A DNA stretch of 64,000 nt from positions 4,906,001 to 4,970,000 of the forward strand of contig NZ_JBANDL010000002.1 of NCBI RefSeq assembly GCF_037027445.1, given 5' to 3'. This stretch comes from Lysobacter firmicutimachus (lineage in GTDB: Bacteria > Pseudomonadota > Gammaproteobacteria > Xanthomonadales > Xanthomonadaceae). The position numbers were made by a program, and so were the translations under genes. Below, piece after piece: positions 47,229 through 56,517 of this stretch (its first letter is position 1; every line of letters starts with the position of its first letter). The notes beneath the pieces were generated by a model. That model made no database searches. It was not told the origin of the DNA and worked only from the letters and a program-made list of their open reading frames with translations.

Positions 47229-50087
47229 TCACTCCACCAGCTTGCCGGGATTTTCCCGTACGAACTGCTCCTTGGCGCTGCGCATGCCCTGCGAGAACGG
47301 CGCCTCGTACATGTTGCGCAAACCGCCCGCGTAGTAGTCGTTCGCCGTAGCGTACGCGCCCGCTCGCTTGCGGTCGTTGAGGTAATCGAGCTGCGCCGGG
47401 TCCTTGTCGATCAGATACTTGTAGATGCTGGTATTGATGTCGTAAACGCAGCCGCCGCGGTTCTTGCAGTACGCGCTGTCGTCGTGCAGGACGCCCGCCC
47501 GCCAGATTTCCGTCGTCGACTTCGCCGACACCGTGCCGTAGGCGGCATGGGCCAGGAACGAGATCGGGCGGCCGGTGGCCTTGGTGGTGAGATACCGGCT
47601 ATCGGCCAGCCGGTCCAGATCTTCGTTCAGGTACGTCTGCACGACTTCCGCCAGGCCTTCGGTGATCGCCGTGCTCGGCCAACCGTTGTTGCCCGCGTGA
47701 CTCAGGAACAAACTCTTGCGATCCAACTCGTGCGCCATTTCGTGCCCAAGCTCCCAAGGGACGTACATCCCGGCGCGGTAGGACGGATTGTCGGCGAAGG
47801 CATAGATCCAGAAGGCTCGGTTCAAGCCCGCCTCCGACCGGTCGGACACCTCGCCGTACGAGGTGCCGCCTGCGAACGTCGCGTTCTGGTGATATTCGTT
47901 GAAATCGATGATCCCTTCGACGAACGGCGAGAAGCTTTCCTGCCAGTTGTAGGAGTTCGCGGTTACGTAGAAATCGCCGGCGCGATAGTTATGGCCGTTC
48001 TTCTCCGATTCGCTCCAGCGGTTCCGCAACACCTTCTTGTAGAAGTGCTCGTGCGCCAGATCGAACTCTTTGACGATCCGATCCATGATGTAGGTAGATG
48101 AAGCTGCGACCAAATCGCTCGGCTTCTGCGCCCAGACGCGCCAATCGTAGCCGCCGCGGTTGTAGGTGAACTTGACGTCGAAGTAATAGTCGTCTGCGCC
48201 CGCCCGGTCCCGATAGGGCCGGCACATGCTGTATTGCTCGCAGCCCCCCAGCAGACCGGTCTTGCTCAGTACGTAGCTCAAGGCCATGACCATGCCCTTG
48301 TGCCGCGTCTTGCCGGCGAGGATCGCGTTGCTGACCGTGGCGGTGATCGGCTTGATCCGATCCCTCCACCAGGCCAGCAGCACGTCGTACTGGAGAGCGG
48401 CCTGGTAGCGCGAGGAGAACTGGTACGTACCGTAGGCCTCCATCAGCTCGCGCATCAGTGCGGCCTGCGCCCCGCCCGATTGGTAAGGACTCTCGGACAG
48501 GATCGCGCTGTTGGCGGCGTCGAACGCCGCGCCGTAGGTGTTGTAGAAGGCGTTGCGCAACGTCGATTCGTTGCGGATCCGTTCGGCGGCCACCTGCCCC
48601 CTCGTCGTCCGGCATTGGTACTTGAACTTGCCGATGCTGACTTCGGATTGGCTGTAGCTGCCCCGGCTGTCGGTGACCAGCAGGGTTCCGTCGCTATTGC
48701 GATACACCGGAAGCCCTTGCAGCAGCTGGACGTCGAACATGGTCAGGGGATATTCGACCGCATCGATCCCGCTGCCGGCGTTGAGCTTGAAGGTCGCCGA
48801 ATAGGTGTAGCTGCCGTTGCGCGCGTCCGTAGCCTGCAGATAGACCTTCTGCGGCAGGCCGCCAGGCGTGGTGCCATAGCTGGTGTTGGTGGCGATATTG
48901 CGCTTGTCCTTGGCGTCGTAGTACCCGGCCGAGCCCACGCTGAGGCTCAACGGAAAGTACAACGGGTTGTCGCCGACGGACTTCGGCGTGTAGTTGGGCT
49001 TATAGACGATCTCGAACTGCACGCTGTCGCAATGCGGCGCGACCGCATTCACCTCGACGTTCGGGTTCTGGTAGCTCTGATCGTAGGCCCGGTTCGACAT
49101 GCTGAAGCTGACCCAGCTCCCGGTCGAAATCGCTTGTCGATAGCCCTTATCCGTGCCTGCGGCGAACGCGACGTCGACCCGGTCGTCCGCGCCCGGCAGG
49201 GCGCCGGAGTCGGTCTTGCGCTTCGGGTAGCGCACTTCGGTGGTGAACGGCTGGGCGTTGTGCGCCAGCTTGGTCGAGAACAGGCTGTTGCGCAGCACGT
49301 TCATCAGATAGCCGGGCAAGCGGCTCATGAACGCGTTGGCGTTGAGGTATTCGTGCGCCCGATGTCCCGGCGCGTCGGCCGGAACGAACAAGGACACATA
49401 GTTGTTCATGTACTTCAGACGCTCGATCACCGCCTGGGTGGTGGTGATCAGATAGTCCTTGCGCGCGGCGTCGTAGGGCAGCGTATCGGCGCCGTCGGCG
49501 AACAACAGGGCGATGTTGCGGACCAGTTCGCTGTTGGTCGCGGTGGGGAAGTTCGCCGGCGCGTCGCTGTTGAACGCGTAGATGGAGCGGTTCGGCGTGC
49601 CCGAGCTGTAGACCAGCACGTCCATGGCGGTCTGGATCTTCTCGATCAGCCAGCTCGGCTGGCTCGAGATGGGCCGGTCGATCGGCTGGTTGACCAGCCC
49701 CATGCGCAGGAACGCCACCAGGCTGTTGAGCTCGTTGAGCTTGGAATCGAACGCATCGGCGTCGCCGCTCAGGCCCGGCAGCTCCCGCGCTTTGCCGGCG
49801 ATCGCGTCCGCGACCCAGTACAGGTGGTCCGCGGTATAGACGTCGCTGGCCGAAACCTGGCCCGCGCCCATCCCCACATTCGAATTGATGCAGACGATTC
49901 CGCCGCTGAAATTCATCTGCGCCACCTTGGCGGCGAAGTTGGAATCGTTCCAGAACTTGGCGACGTTGTTTTCCGGACGACTGCATGTGTCGTCGCGCGG
50001 ATTGCTTACCGCAGCCGCGGTCGCTGCCGCCGGAACGGCCCCCGCCGCCATCAGCAACAACGCCAATGAACCACTTTTCGCTCGCAT
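47229..50087 (-). CDS. M9-like (collagenase family) metallopeptidase
   Basis: A 952-residue secreted peptidase. Signal peptide MRAKSGSLALLLMAAGAVPA, cut near TAAAVS. The zinc site is HEMAH at residues 782-786 followed by LD, with ITEGLAE giving the third ligand Glu810, 24 residues after the second His: the gluzincin layout of M9 collagenases. The N-terminal ~250 residues (ASDVYTADHLYWVADAIAGK and LNSLVAFLRMG) recall the M9 activator domain. The middle ~400 residues are less clear. Start supported by AGGGG upstream. Base composition is visibly poorer in GC than the neighbours (frequent third-position A/T), suggesting transfer. An M60-like or other gluzincin identity cannot be excluded. Confidence 0.68.
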   Translation of the reverse strand: MRAKSGSLALLLMAAGAVPAAATAAAVSNPRDDTCSRPENNVAKFWNDSNFAAKVAQMNFSGGIVCINSNVGMGAGQVSASDVYTADHLYWVADAIAGKARELPGLSGDADAFDSKLNELNSLVAFLRMGLVNQPIDRPISSQPSWLIEKIQTAMDVLVYSSGTPNRSIYAFNSDAPANFPTATNSELVRNIALLFADGADTLPYDAARKDYLITTTQAVIERLKYMNNYVSLFVPADAPGHRAHEYLNANAFMSRLPGYLMNVLRNSLFSTKLAHNAQPFTTEVRYPKRKTDSGALPGADDRVDVAFAAGTDKGYRQAISTGSWVSFSMSNRAYDQSYQNPNVEVNAVAPHCDSVQFEIVYKPNYTPKSVGDNPLYFPLSLSVGSAGYYDAKDKRNIATNTSYGTTPGGLPQKVYLQATDARNGSYTYSATFKLNAGSGIDAVEYPLTMFDVQLLQGLPVYRNSDGTLLVTDSRGSYSQSEVSIGKFKYQCRTTRGQVAAERIRNESTLRNAFYNTYGAAFDAANSAILSESPYQSGGAQAALMRELMEAYGTYQFSSRYQAALQYDVLLAWWRDRIKPITATVSNAILAGKTRHKGMVMALSYVLSKTGLLGGCEQYSMCRPYRDRAGADDYYFDVKFTYNRGGYDWRVWAQKPSDLVAASSTYIMDRIVKEFDLAHEHFYKKVLRNRWSESEKNGHNYRAGDFYVTANSYNWQESFSPFVEGIIDFNEYHQNATFAGGTSYGEVSDRSEAGLNRAFWIYAFADNPSYRAGMYVPWELGHEMAHELDRKSLFLSHAGNNGWPSTAITEGLAEVVQTYLNEDLDRLADSRYLTTKATGRPISFLAHAAYGTVSAKSTTEIWRAGVLHDDSAYCKNRGGCVYDINTSIYKYLIDKDPAQLDYLNDRKRAGAYATANDYYAGGLRNMYEAPFSQGMRSAKEQFVRENPGKLVE

Positions 50088-50813
50088 GATCGAACCCCTG
50101 TTGGCGAGGCCCCGGGCGTGGCCCGGTCTCGGATACGTGGAGAAACGCGTTTTGGGCACATGCGGTAGCCGGATCCGCTATCCGTTTCGGAGTCTCCCCC
50201 CGGCTGGGTGGCACAGCCGGTTCCGATGCCGCGGCGACACGCCCAAGCGCGGATCGAGCGTCGGCCGGCGCACCCGGGCCGGGCTCCGACGTTCGACTGC
50301 GCGCTCAGGGCCTCGCTCGACGGCGTCCGTCGATCCTGCGTTCCCCGGGACGATGTTCCGCTCCGGGGCCTTCGAGCCCGATCCCATTAGGGCAGACCTG
50401 CGCGCAAAATCGTATACGGAATACTCTTAGATGCCGGACCGGGCACAGCCCTCGTCCGACGCGGCCTGATGCGGGCCCAAACGGCCCGGAGGGCTCGGCA
50501 CAGGGGCGAAAGGCAGCGGGCGGGGGGCGTCGCAGGCGGCCCGGGTGCAGCGGCCGCGCGCCCGGGCGGTCACATTTTCCGCCCTTGCTAGGTCTTCAGT
50601 CATAGGCGCGGCGATGCAACCAAGCCGCTCCAGCAGACATCATCTACGAACCCTGGCAGGTGCGCCGCACCCGCCGCCCGGTCCGGACCCCCTGTTCAGG
50701 ATCTCGCCGAAAGAACCATGACTTACGGCACGGGTGGGAACTACGTTAGGTGTTGTACTTTACCAACACACCGAAGCACTACGACTCCACAACACGAGGA
50801 AGAGGAAACCGCC
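50088..50813. other. Long intergenic region upstream of two divergent genes
   Basis: 726 bp between the peptidase start and the small peptide gene with no supported gene. An AT-richer patch at 50395-50435 (AAAATCGTATACGGAATACT) is the best promoter candidate for the peptidase. Closer to the small gene, GTGTTG-tactttac-CAACAC (50750-50769) can form a 6-bp stem in its leader. Confidence 0.4.
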
Positions 50814-50999
50814 ATGAACGCTCTGACCACCAACCGCACCGCCACCACGACCGCCCCGACCAACGCCAAGACCGCCGCTCCGGTCCGCCACCTGCACCGC
50901 CAGCGCGATTTCGGCGTCGGCTACGGCAACAGCAGCGGCTACGCCAGCAACCGCAGCTACACCAGCAACTGGGTCCAGCCGCGCTTCCGCTTCGCCTGA
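50814..50999 (+). CDS. 61-residue low-complexity peptide (not recognised)
   Basis: A short gene with a very strong ribosome site: GAGGAAGAGGAAACCGCC before the ATG. The N-terminal half is Thr/Ala-rich (MNALTTNRTATTTAPTNAKT). The C-terminal half is basic then Gly/Ser/Tyr/Asn-rich with Tyr/Trp at regular spacing (RHLHRQRDFGVGYGNSSGYA, SNRSYTSNWVQPRFRFA). There is no signal peptide or membrane segment. The G-Y-G / S-G-Y / S-Y pattern with arginines resembles phase-separating or RNA-binding low-complexity segments; a peptide precursor is also possible, though no modification enzyme is adjacent. A thioesterase follows 215 bp downstream. Codon use matches the genome, supporting real translation. 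Confidence 0.6.
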   Translation: MNALTTNRTATTTAPTNAKTAAPVRHLHRQRDFGVGYGNSSGYASNRSYTSNWVQPRFRFA

Positions 51000-51214
51000 T
51001 CGCCGGTCGCCGACCATGGACCGGCCGATCGCAGCAATACCCCTGCCCCTTTCACCCCGACCCGGATCGGCGCGCCCTCGCAGTCACTGCCCGGCGCGCC
51101 GAATCCGGGCTTCTTGATCCACCGCGCGGGTTCCGCGCCGCTGCCGTTTCCGTCGCAACGCGTTCCGCCGCATCGCGGCTGGCCGGGCCTCGCCCGCGCC
51201 GCTATCGTGGCGCG

Positions 51215-51667
51215 ATGAACGCCCCCGACTCCGCTTCCGCCGCGCGCCCTGTGTTCCGCGGCACCACCACCGTCGACGACCTCAACCGGCTTTCGCGCAA
51301 CACCGCGATGGAACCGCTCGGCATCGTCTTCACCGAAATCGGCCCCGACTACGTGCGCGGCACCATGCCGGTCGACGCCCGAACCCACCAGCCCTACGGC
51401 CTGCTGCACGGCGGCGCCTCGGTCCTGCTCGCCGAAACCCTGGGCAGCAGCGCCGGCAACCTGTGCTGCCCCGAGGGCAAGGTCTGCGTCGGCATCGAGA
51501 TCAACGCCAACCATGTGCGCGGCGTGCGCCGCGGCCTGGTCACCGGCACCGCGCGGCCGCTGCACATCGGCGGCAGCACCCAGGTATGGGAGATCCGTAT
51601 CGAAGACGAGGCCGGCCGCCTGGCCTGCATCTCGCGCCTGACCCTGGCCGTGGTACCCAAGGTCTGA
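51215..51667 (+). CDS. PaaI/YdiI-family hotdog thioesterase
   Basis: A 150-residue acyl-CoA thioesterase-like protein. The hotdog signature is PYGLLHGGASVLLAETLGSS at residues 59-78, where the Gly-Gly and Glu serve binding and catalysis, and VGIEINANHVRGVRRGLVTG beyond. This is the YdiI/EntH/PaaI type. Because xanthomonads use ubiquinone, a dihydroxynaphthoyl-CoA role is unlikely; general CoA-ester clean-up is more plausible (inference). Confidence 0.88.
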   Translation: MNAPDSASAARPVFRGTTTVDDLNRLSRNTAMEPLGIVFTEIGPDYVRGTMPVDARTHQPYGLLHGGASVLLAETLGSSAGNLCCPEGKVCVGIEINANHVRGVRRGLVTGTARPLHIGGSTQVWEIRIEDEAGRLACISRLTLAVVPKV

Positions 51668-51731
51668 GCCGGCGAGTAGGCTAGACCTCCGACGGCGCCG
51701 TCCGCGCCGGCCGCGCCGCCGCAGGAGCCCC

Positions 51732-52787
51732 GTGCGCCGACCCACCATCAAAGACGTCGCCGAACTCGCCCAGGTCTCGCTGAAGACCGTCTCGCGGGTC
51801 ATCAACGACGAATCCGGCGTCCGCGCGCGCACCCGCGCGCGGGTGCACGAGGCCATCGCCGAGCTCGACTACCGGCCCGACCCCTCGGCGCGCAGCCTGC
51901 GCAGCGCCCAGCCGTATGCGCTGGGCGTGGTCTACGACAATCCGAACCCGTACTACATCATCAGCGTGCAGAACGGCGTGCTCGCCGCTTGCCGCGAGAC
52001 CGGCTACGGACTGCAGATCCATCCCTGCGATTCGTCCTCGCCGCTGTTGGCCGCCGACCTGATCGACCTGGTCCAGGGCGCGCGTCTGGCCGGGCTGGTG
52101 CTGGCGCCGCCGATGTCCGAGCGCATGGAGCTGGTCAGCGAACTGGTCGCGCACGGCATCAAGCTGGTGCGCATCGTGTCCGCCGCCGAGGACCCCAAGG
52201 ACGGCTCGCCCTGCGTCTGGGTCGACGACCGCGACGCCGCCTACGACATCACCGAGCACCTGATCCAGCTCGGCCACCAGCGCATCGGCTTCCTGTGGGG
52301 CGGCAAGTCGCACCGCTCCAGCTGGGAGCGCTACAAGGGCTATGCGCAGGCGCTGGCCGACTACGGCATCGGCGAGGACGAAAACCTGGTCCTGCCGGGC
52401 GACTATTCCTTCGACGACGGCTTCCGCGGCGCGCGCCGCCTGTTCGCCCTGCCGGACCGGCCGACCGCGATCTTCGGCAGCAACGACGAGATCGCCGCCG
52501 GCGTGCTGGCGGCGGCCAAATCCTCGGGCATGCACGTGCCCTACGACCTGTCGATCGCCGGCTTCGAGGACAGCCCGTTCTCCAAGCAGTCCTGGCCGAC
52601 GTTGACCACGGCGCGGCAGGCCACCGAAGAAATCGCCCGGCATGCAGCGTACCGGCTGATCGCCGAGCTGCGCCGCGAGACCGACCAGCCGGTGGAAGCG
52701 CCGGCCAACGAGGGCTTCAGCCCGATCCTGGTGGTGCGCGGCTCGACCGCGCCGCCGCGGCCGGCCGGGGGCCCCGGGGGCGCCTGA
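51732..52787 (+). CDS. LacI-family transcriptional regulator
   Basis: A 351-residue repressor. Starts at GTG. The N-terminal helix-turn-helix and hinge are typical (TIKDVAELAQVSLKTVSRVI, and HEAIAELDYRPDPSARSLRS). The sugar-binding core has LGVVYDNPNPYYIISVQNGV and GDYSFDDGFRGARRLFALPD. It is the only LacI-family gene in the window, so it is the leading candidate to bind the two TGACA palindromes at 3413 and 22344, and it may also act on the Entner-Doudoroff block next to it. Its effector is unknown. The C-terminal tail after position 335 is Pro/Gly-rich. Confidence 0.93.
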   Translation: MRRPTIKDVAELAQVSLKTVSRVINDESGVRARTRARVHEAIAELDYRPDPSARSLRSAQPYALGVVYDNPNPYYIISVQNGVLAACRETGYGLQIHPCDSSSPLLAADLIDLVQGARLAGLVLAPPMSERMELVSELVAHGIKLVRIVSAAEDPKDGSPCVWVDDRDAAYDITEHLIQLGHQRIGFLWGGKSHRSSWERYKGYAQALADYGIGEDENLVLPGDYSFDDGFRGARRLFALPDRPTAIFGSNDEIAAGVLAAAKSSGMHVPYDLSIAGFEDSPFSKQSWPTLTTARQATEEIARHAAYRLIAELRRETDQPVEAPANEGFSPILVVRGSTAPPRPAGGPGGA

Positions 52788-52838
52788 GCCGGCGCAGCGG
52801 TCGGAACCGGAACCGGTCGTCGCGCGCCCTCACCCCGG

Positions 52839-52862
52839 CCCTCTCCCGCAGGCGGGAGAGGG
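52839..52862. terminator. Bidirectional hairpin between lacI and eda
   Basis: An 11-bp stem, CCCTCTCCCGC / GCGGGAGAGGG, with a 2-nt loop, in the convergent gap. A weaker imperfect copy (CCCCTCTCCCATACGCGAGAGAGG reduced) lies at 52908-52931. The CCCTCTCCCGC-A-GGCGGGAGAGGG form is a common intergenic palindrome in xanthomonads. Confidence 0.65.
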
Positions 52863-52939
52863 AGACCGGCCGGCTTCGCCGCAATTTCCCCGGGCGGCGC
52901 ATCCGTCCCCTCTCCCATACGCGAGAGAGGAAAACACAC

Positions 52940-53584
52940 TCACTTCAACGCCGCCGCCTCGCGCGCCAGCGCTTCGATCTTGGTCCAATCGCCGGCCTGC
53001 ACCGCCGCCGCCGGCGCCACCCAGGAGCCGCCGACGCAGGGCACGTTCTTCAACGCCAGATACTCGCCGGCGTTGTGCGCGCCGATCCCGCCGGTGGCGC
53101 AGAAGCGCAGCTCGGGCAGGGGCCCGCCGATGCCCTTGAGCGCGGTCGCGCCGCCGATCGATTCGGCCGGGAAGAACTTGAGCTGGGTGTACCCCTGCTC
53201 CAACAATGCCATCGCTTCCGAGGCGGTGGCCGCGCCGGGCAGCCACGGCAGGTCGATGTCGCGCGCGGCGGCGAGCAGGCCCGGCGAACTGCCCGGCGAC
53301 ACCGCGAAAGTCGCGCCGGCCTTCAACGCGTCGGTGAAATCCGACGGCCGGCGCACGCTGCCGACGCCGACCGCAGCGCCTTCGACTTCGGCCGCGATCG
53401 CGCGCACCGCGTCCAGCGCCACCGGCGTGCGCAAGGTGACTTCGATCGCCGGCAAGCCGCCGGCGACCAGGGCGCGCGCCAGCGGCACGGCATCCTTCAC
53501 GTCCTCGATCACCAACACCGGCACCACCGGCGCCAGCGCCAATACCGCGCCGACGCGCTTTTGCAGATCCTGGATCGAACTCAT
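52940..53584 (-). CDS. eda: KDPG/KHG aldolase
   Basis: A 214-residue class I aldolase that splits 2-keto-3-deoxy-6-phosphogluconate to pyruvate and glyceraldehyde-3-phosphate. The Schiff-base lysine is in QLKFFPAE; catalytic Glu in [16 protein letters not shown] forms the phosphate loop. The substrate loop reads [11 protein letters not shown] where many Eda proteins have GAGTVLNP, a change common within xanthomonads. ATG at 53584 is chosen over a GTG 21 bases upstream because GGAG lies 12-15 nt before it. It ends the zwf-pgl-edd-HAD-eda run. Confidence 0.93.
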   Translation of the reverse strand: MSSIQDLQKRVGAVLALAPVVPVLVIEDVKDAVPLARALVAGGLPAIEVTLRTPVALDAVRAIAAEVEGAAVGVGSVRRPSDFTDALKAGATFAVSPGSSPGLLAAARDIDLPWLPGAATASEAMALLEQGYTQLKFFPAESIGGATALKGIGGPLPELRFCATGGIGAHNAGEYLALKNVPCVGGSWVAPAAAVQAGDWTKIEALAREAAALK

Positions 53585-53616
53585 GGATTGAAACTCCGGA
53601 TTCACGGGCGCCGCGC

Positions 53617-54297
53617 TTACGGACGCGCAGCCACTTCGTCGATGTGCTTGAGCAGGTCGGCCGGGTCCTCGTAGACCCGGAACGCGCCGGCGCGCTCGAG
53701 TTCTTCCTGGCCGTAACCGCCCGACAGCAACCCCACGCCGAGCGCACGCGCGCGGCGCGCGGCGAGCAGGTCCCAGATGCTGTCGCCGACCACCACCGAA
53801 TGCTCGATGTCGGCGCCGACCTGGTCGGCCGCGGCCAGGAACAGATCCGGGTCGGGCTTGGCGTGCTTGACCATGTCGCGGGTGATCACCACCGAACGCT
53901 CCGGATCGACGCCGAGCGCGACCAGATTATGGCGCGCGGTCTCCATCCGGCCGCTGGTCGCGATCGCCCAGGGAATGCCGTTGTCGCTCAGATACGCCAG
54001 CAGCTCGACCGCGCCCGGCAGCGGCCGGATCTGGGTCGCCTGCGCGGCGTAGGCCTGCGCATGCAGACGGTGCAGGCGCTCGACCCGCTCCGGGGTGATG
54101 TCGATCCCGGTCTCGCGCAGCAGGATGTTGGTGAACAAGCCGCCGCTCATGCCGATCTTGCGGTGGATCCGCCACACCGACAGCGGAATGCCGTCGGCGT
54201 CGAGCGCGTGCTTCCACGCCAGCACATGCTGGTAAACGCTGTCGACGAGCGTGCCGTCGAGGTCGAACAGGAAGGTGGTACGTACGGGGGCGGGCAT
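53617..54297 (-). CDS. HAD-superfamily phosphatase
   Basis: A 226-residue HAD subfamily IA phosphatase (phosphoglycolate/beta-phosphoglucomutase-like). Motif [13 protein letters not shown] with nucleophile and acid Asp; motif II in IATSGRMET; motif III Lys/Asp in [10 protein letters not shown] and [15 protein letters not shown]. No mutase-specific Ser-Lys pair was seen, so simple phosphatase activity is likely. It lies between edd and eda, so a role in removing a phosphorylated side product of the Entner-Doudoroff path is possible (inference). Its leader is an AATCCC-type repeat without a Shine-Dalgarno sequence. Confidence 0.88.
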   Translation of the reverse strand: MPAPVRTTFLFDLDGTLVDSVYQHVLAWKHALDADGIPLSVWRIHRKIGMSGGLFTNILLRETGIDITPERVERLHRLHAQAYAAQATQIRPLPGAVELLAYLSDNGIPWAIATSGRMETARHNLVALGVDPERSVVITRDMVKHAKPDPDLFLAAADQVGADIEHSVVVGDSIWDLLAARRARALGVGLLSGGYGQEELERAGAFRVYEDPADLLKHIDEVAARP

Positions 54298-54305
54298 GGG
54301 CGGCC

Positions 54306-54336
54306 GGGATTGGGGATGAGGGGATTCGGGATTCAG
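54306..54336 (-). repeat. AATCCC-type heptamer repeat in the HAD gene leader
   Basis: On the minus strand CCTGAATCCCGAATCCCCTC continues as ATCCCCAATCCCGGC, ending eight bases before the phosphatase ATG. The same unit and orientation occur in the glnA and uppP leaders. Confidence 0.6.
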
Positions 54337-54351
54337 GACTCGAGCGGGCGA

Positions 54352-56184
54352 TCAAAGCGGCAGCGGCGGAAACACCCCGGCGCCCTGATCGGCCGGCGCC
54401 GCGTAACCGCGGAAGGCGGCGAACAGCTCGCGGCCGAAACCGACGTGGTGCGCCGACAGGTCGGCCGTGGTCTGCTCGCGCGCGGCCCAATCGGCCGGCT
54501 CGATCACGCTCAAGCTGCCCGCCACCGCATCCACCCGCACCACGTCGCCGTCGCGCAGCTTGGCCAGCGGGCCGCCGGCGCTGGCTTCGGGGGTGACGTG
54601 GATCGCCGCCGGCACCTGCCCCGACGCGCCGGACATGCGCCCGTCGGTGACCAGGGCGACGCGGTGGCCGCGCTTCTGCAGCACGGTCAGGGTCGGGGTG
54701 AGCTGGTGCAGTTCGGGCATGCCGTTGGCGCGCGGGCCCTGGAAGCGCACCACCACGACCACGTCGCGGTCGAGTTCGCCGCGCTCGAAGGCTTGCTTGA
54801 CCTCGTGCTGCTCGGCGAACACCCGGCACGGCGCCTGCACCGTCCAACGGTCTTCCGGCACCGCCGAGACCTTGATCGCGGCGGTGCCGAGATTGCCGTT
54901 CAGCACGCGCAGGCCGCCGTCGGCGCGGAACGGCTCGGCGACCGGGCGCAGCACCGCGGTGTCGGCGCTGGCCGGCGCCGAGGGCACATAAGCGACCGTG
55001 CCGTCGTCGGCCAATCGCGCTTCGACCCGGTAGCGCGCCAGGCCCGGGCCGGCGACGGTTTCGACGTCGCCGTGCAACAGGCCGTGGTCGAGCAGTTCGC
55101 CGATCAGGAAGGCCAGCCCGCCGGCGGCGTGGAAATGGTTCACGTCGGCGCTACCGTTCGGATACACCCGTGCCAGCAGCGGAATCGCCGAGGACAGCGC
55201 GTCGAAGTCTTCCAGACGCAATTCGATGCCGGCCGCCGCCGCCATCGCGATCAGGTGCAGCAGGTGGTTGGTCGAACCGCCGGTGGCGTGCAGGCCGATC
55301 ACGCCGTTGACGATCGCGCGCTCGTCGACGATCCGGCCGATCGGACGGTAGTCGTCGCCCAGCGCGGTGATCTGCGCGGCGCGCTGCGCCGCCTGCGCGG
55401 TCAGCGCATCGCGCAGCGGCGTATTGGGATGGACGAAGCTCGAACCCGGCAGGTGCAGGCCCATCATCTCCATCAACATCTGGTTGGAGTTGGCGGTGCC
55501 GTAGAAAGTGCAGGTGCCGGGCCCGTGGTAGCTGCGCGCCTCGGCCTCGAGCAGTTCCTCGCGGCTGGCCTCGCCGGTGGCGTAGCGCTGGCGCACGCGC
55601 GACTTCTCGTCGTTGGGCAGGCCCGAGGTCATCGGCCCGGCCGGCACGAAGATGCCCGGCAGGTGGCCGTACTGCAGCGCGCCGATCAGCAGGCCGGGCA
55701 CGATCTTGTCGCACACGCCCAGGTACAGCGCCGCATCGAACATGTCGTGCGACAGCGCGATCGCGGTCGACATCGCGATCACATCGCGCGAGAACAGCGA
55801 CAGCTCCATGCCTTCGCGGCCCTGGGTGACGCCGTCGCACATCGCCGGCACGCCGCCGGCGACCTGGGCGGTGGCGCCGCAATCGCGCGCCGCGGTCTTG
55901 ATCAGTTCGGGAAAGCGCTCCAGCGGCTGATGCGCGGAGAGCATGTCGTTGTAGGAATTGACGATGCCCAGGTTGGGCGCGACGCCGCTGCGCAGCGCCT
56001 GCTTGTCGCCGACCGTGCAGGCGGCGAAGCCGTGGGCCAGATTGCCGCAGGACAGACGCCGCCGGTGCGGACCGCTGCCGCTGGCCGCCTCGATGCGGGC
56101 CAGATAGGCGGTCCGGCGCGCTCGGCTGCGTTCGACGATGCGTTGCGTGACTTGCGCGACTACGGGGTGCAGTTGGGTATTCAC
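54352..56184 (-). CDS. edd: Phosphogluconate dehydratase
   Basis: A 610-residue iron-sulfur dehydratase of the Entner-Doudoroff path, related to IlvD. Cluster and substrate cysteines lie in [32 protein letters not shown] and GVCDKIVPG; the metal/substrate segments [20 protein letters not shown] and [20 protein letters not shown] are intact. The length is right. It makes KDPG for the Eda aldolase 750 bp downstream, with the HAD gene between. Edd, zwf and pgl are on one strand with short gaps except 333 bp after pgl. Confidence 0.97.
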   Translation of the reverse strand: MNTQLHPVVAQVTQRIVERSRARRTAYLARIEAASGSGPHRRRLSCGNLAHGFAACTVGDKQALRSGVAPNLGIVNSYNDMLSAHQPLERFPELIKTAARDCGATAQVAGGVPAMCDGVTQGREGMELSLFSRDVIAMSTAIALSHDMFDAALYLGVCDKIVPGLLIGALQYGHLPGIFVPAGPMTSGLPNDEKSRVRQRYATGEASREELLEAEARSYHGPGTCTFYGTANSNQMLMEMMGLHLPGSSFVHPNTPLRDALTAQAAQRAAQITALGDDYRPIGRIVDERAIVNGVIGLHATGGSTNHLLHLIAMAAAAGIELRLEDFDALSSAIPLLARVYPNGSADVNHFHAAGGLAFLIGELLDHGLLHGDVETVAGPGLARYRVEARLADDGTVAYVPSAPASADTAVLRPVAEPFRADGGLRVLNGNLGTAAIKVSAVPEDRWTVQAPCRVFAEQHEVKQAFERGELDRDVVVVVRFQGPRANGMPELHQLTPTLTVLQKRGHRVALVTDGRMSGASGQVPAAIHVTPEASAGGPLAKLRDGDVVRVDAVAGSLSVIEPADWAAREQTTADLSAHHVGFGRELFAAFRGYAAPADQGAGVFPPLPL

Positions 56185-56517
56185 GGGTACTCGGTCAATG
56201 CCAGGCGCTGGCGGAAGAAGCCGGACGCTCCTCTCTCCAACGACAGAGGCCGACCGGTTCCCCCTTCGAAAAGGAGGTAGGGGGGATGTGCTCTTCCTAC
56301 ACCTTCCGCAGAAGCAAAGGCAAAAGCAAATCCCCCCACGCCCGCGAAGCGGGCGCTGCCCCTTTCGTCGAAAGGGGCGACAGCAAAAGCCGTAACTTGG
56401 GAGGGGAGGGAGTCAGGGCTTGGCTGTCTTGGGCGCCCAAGCTGTGGCGGGCGCCAAGGAGTCCGAGATTAGGGATTCGGGATTAGGGATTGGCAGAGCA
56501 GAGCGGACGGCTCTCGC
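56185..56517. other. Repeat-rich gap between pgl and edd
   Basis: No gene. It contains a CCCCTTTCG-T-CGAAAGGGG palindrome (about 56360-56380), purine-rich GAAAAGGAGGTAGGGGGG at 56263-56284, and GGGATT heptamers at 56467-56493. These are generic intergenic repeats; they may separate the edd-HAD-eda transcript from zwf-pgl. Confidence 0.5.
56467..56493. repeat. GGGATT heptamer repeat
   Basis: GATTAGGGATTCGGGATTAG and GGATTGG: a four-unit degenerate GGGATTN array on the plus strand, downstream of pgl. The same family marks the leaders of glnA, uppP and the HAD gene, but here it is not before a start codon. Confidence 0.6.

Noticed and set aside
50200..50800. Protein-coding genes in the long intergenic region
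   Set aside because: Frames are short, Arg/Pro-rich, with no ribosome site or homology.
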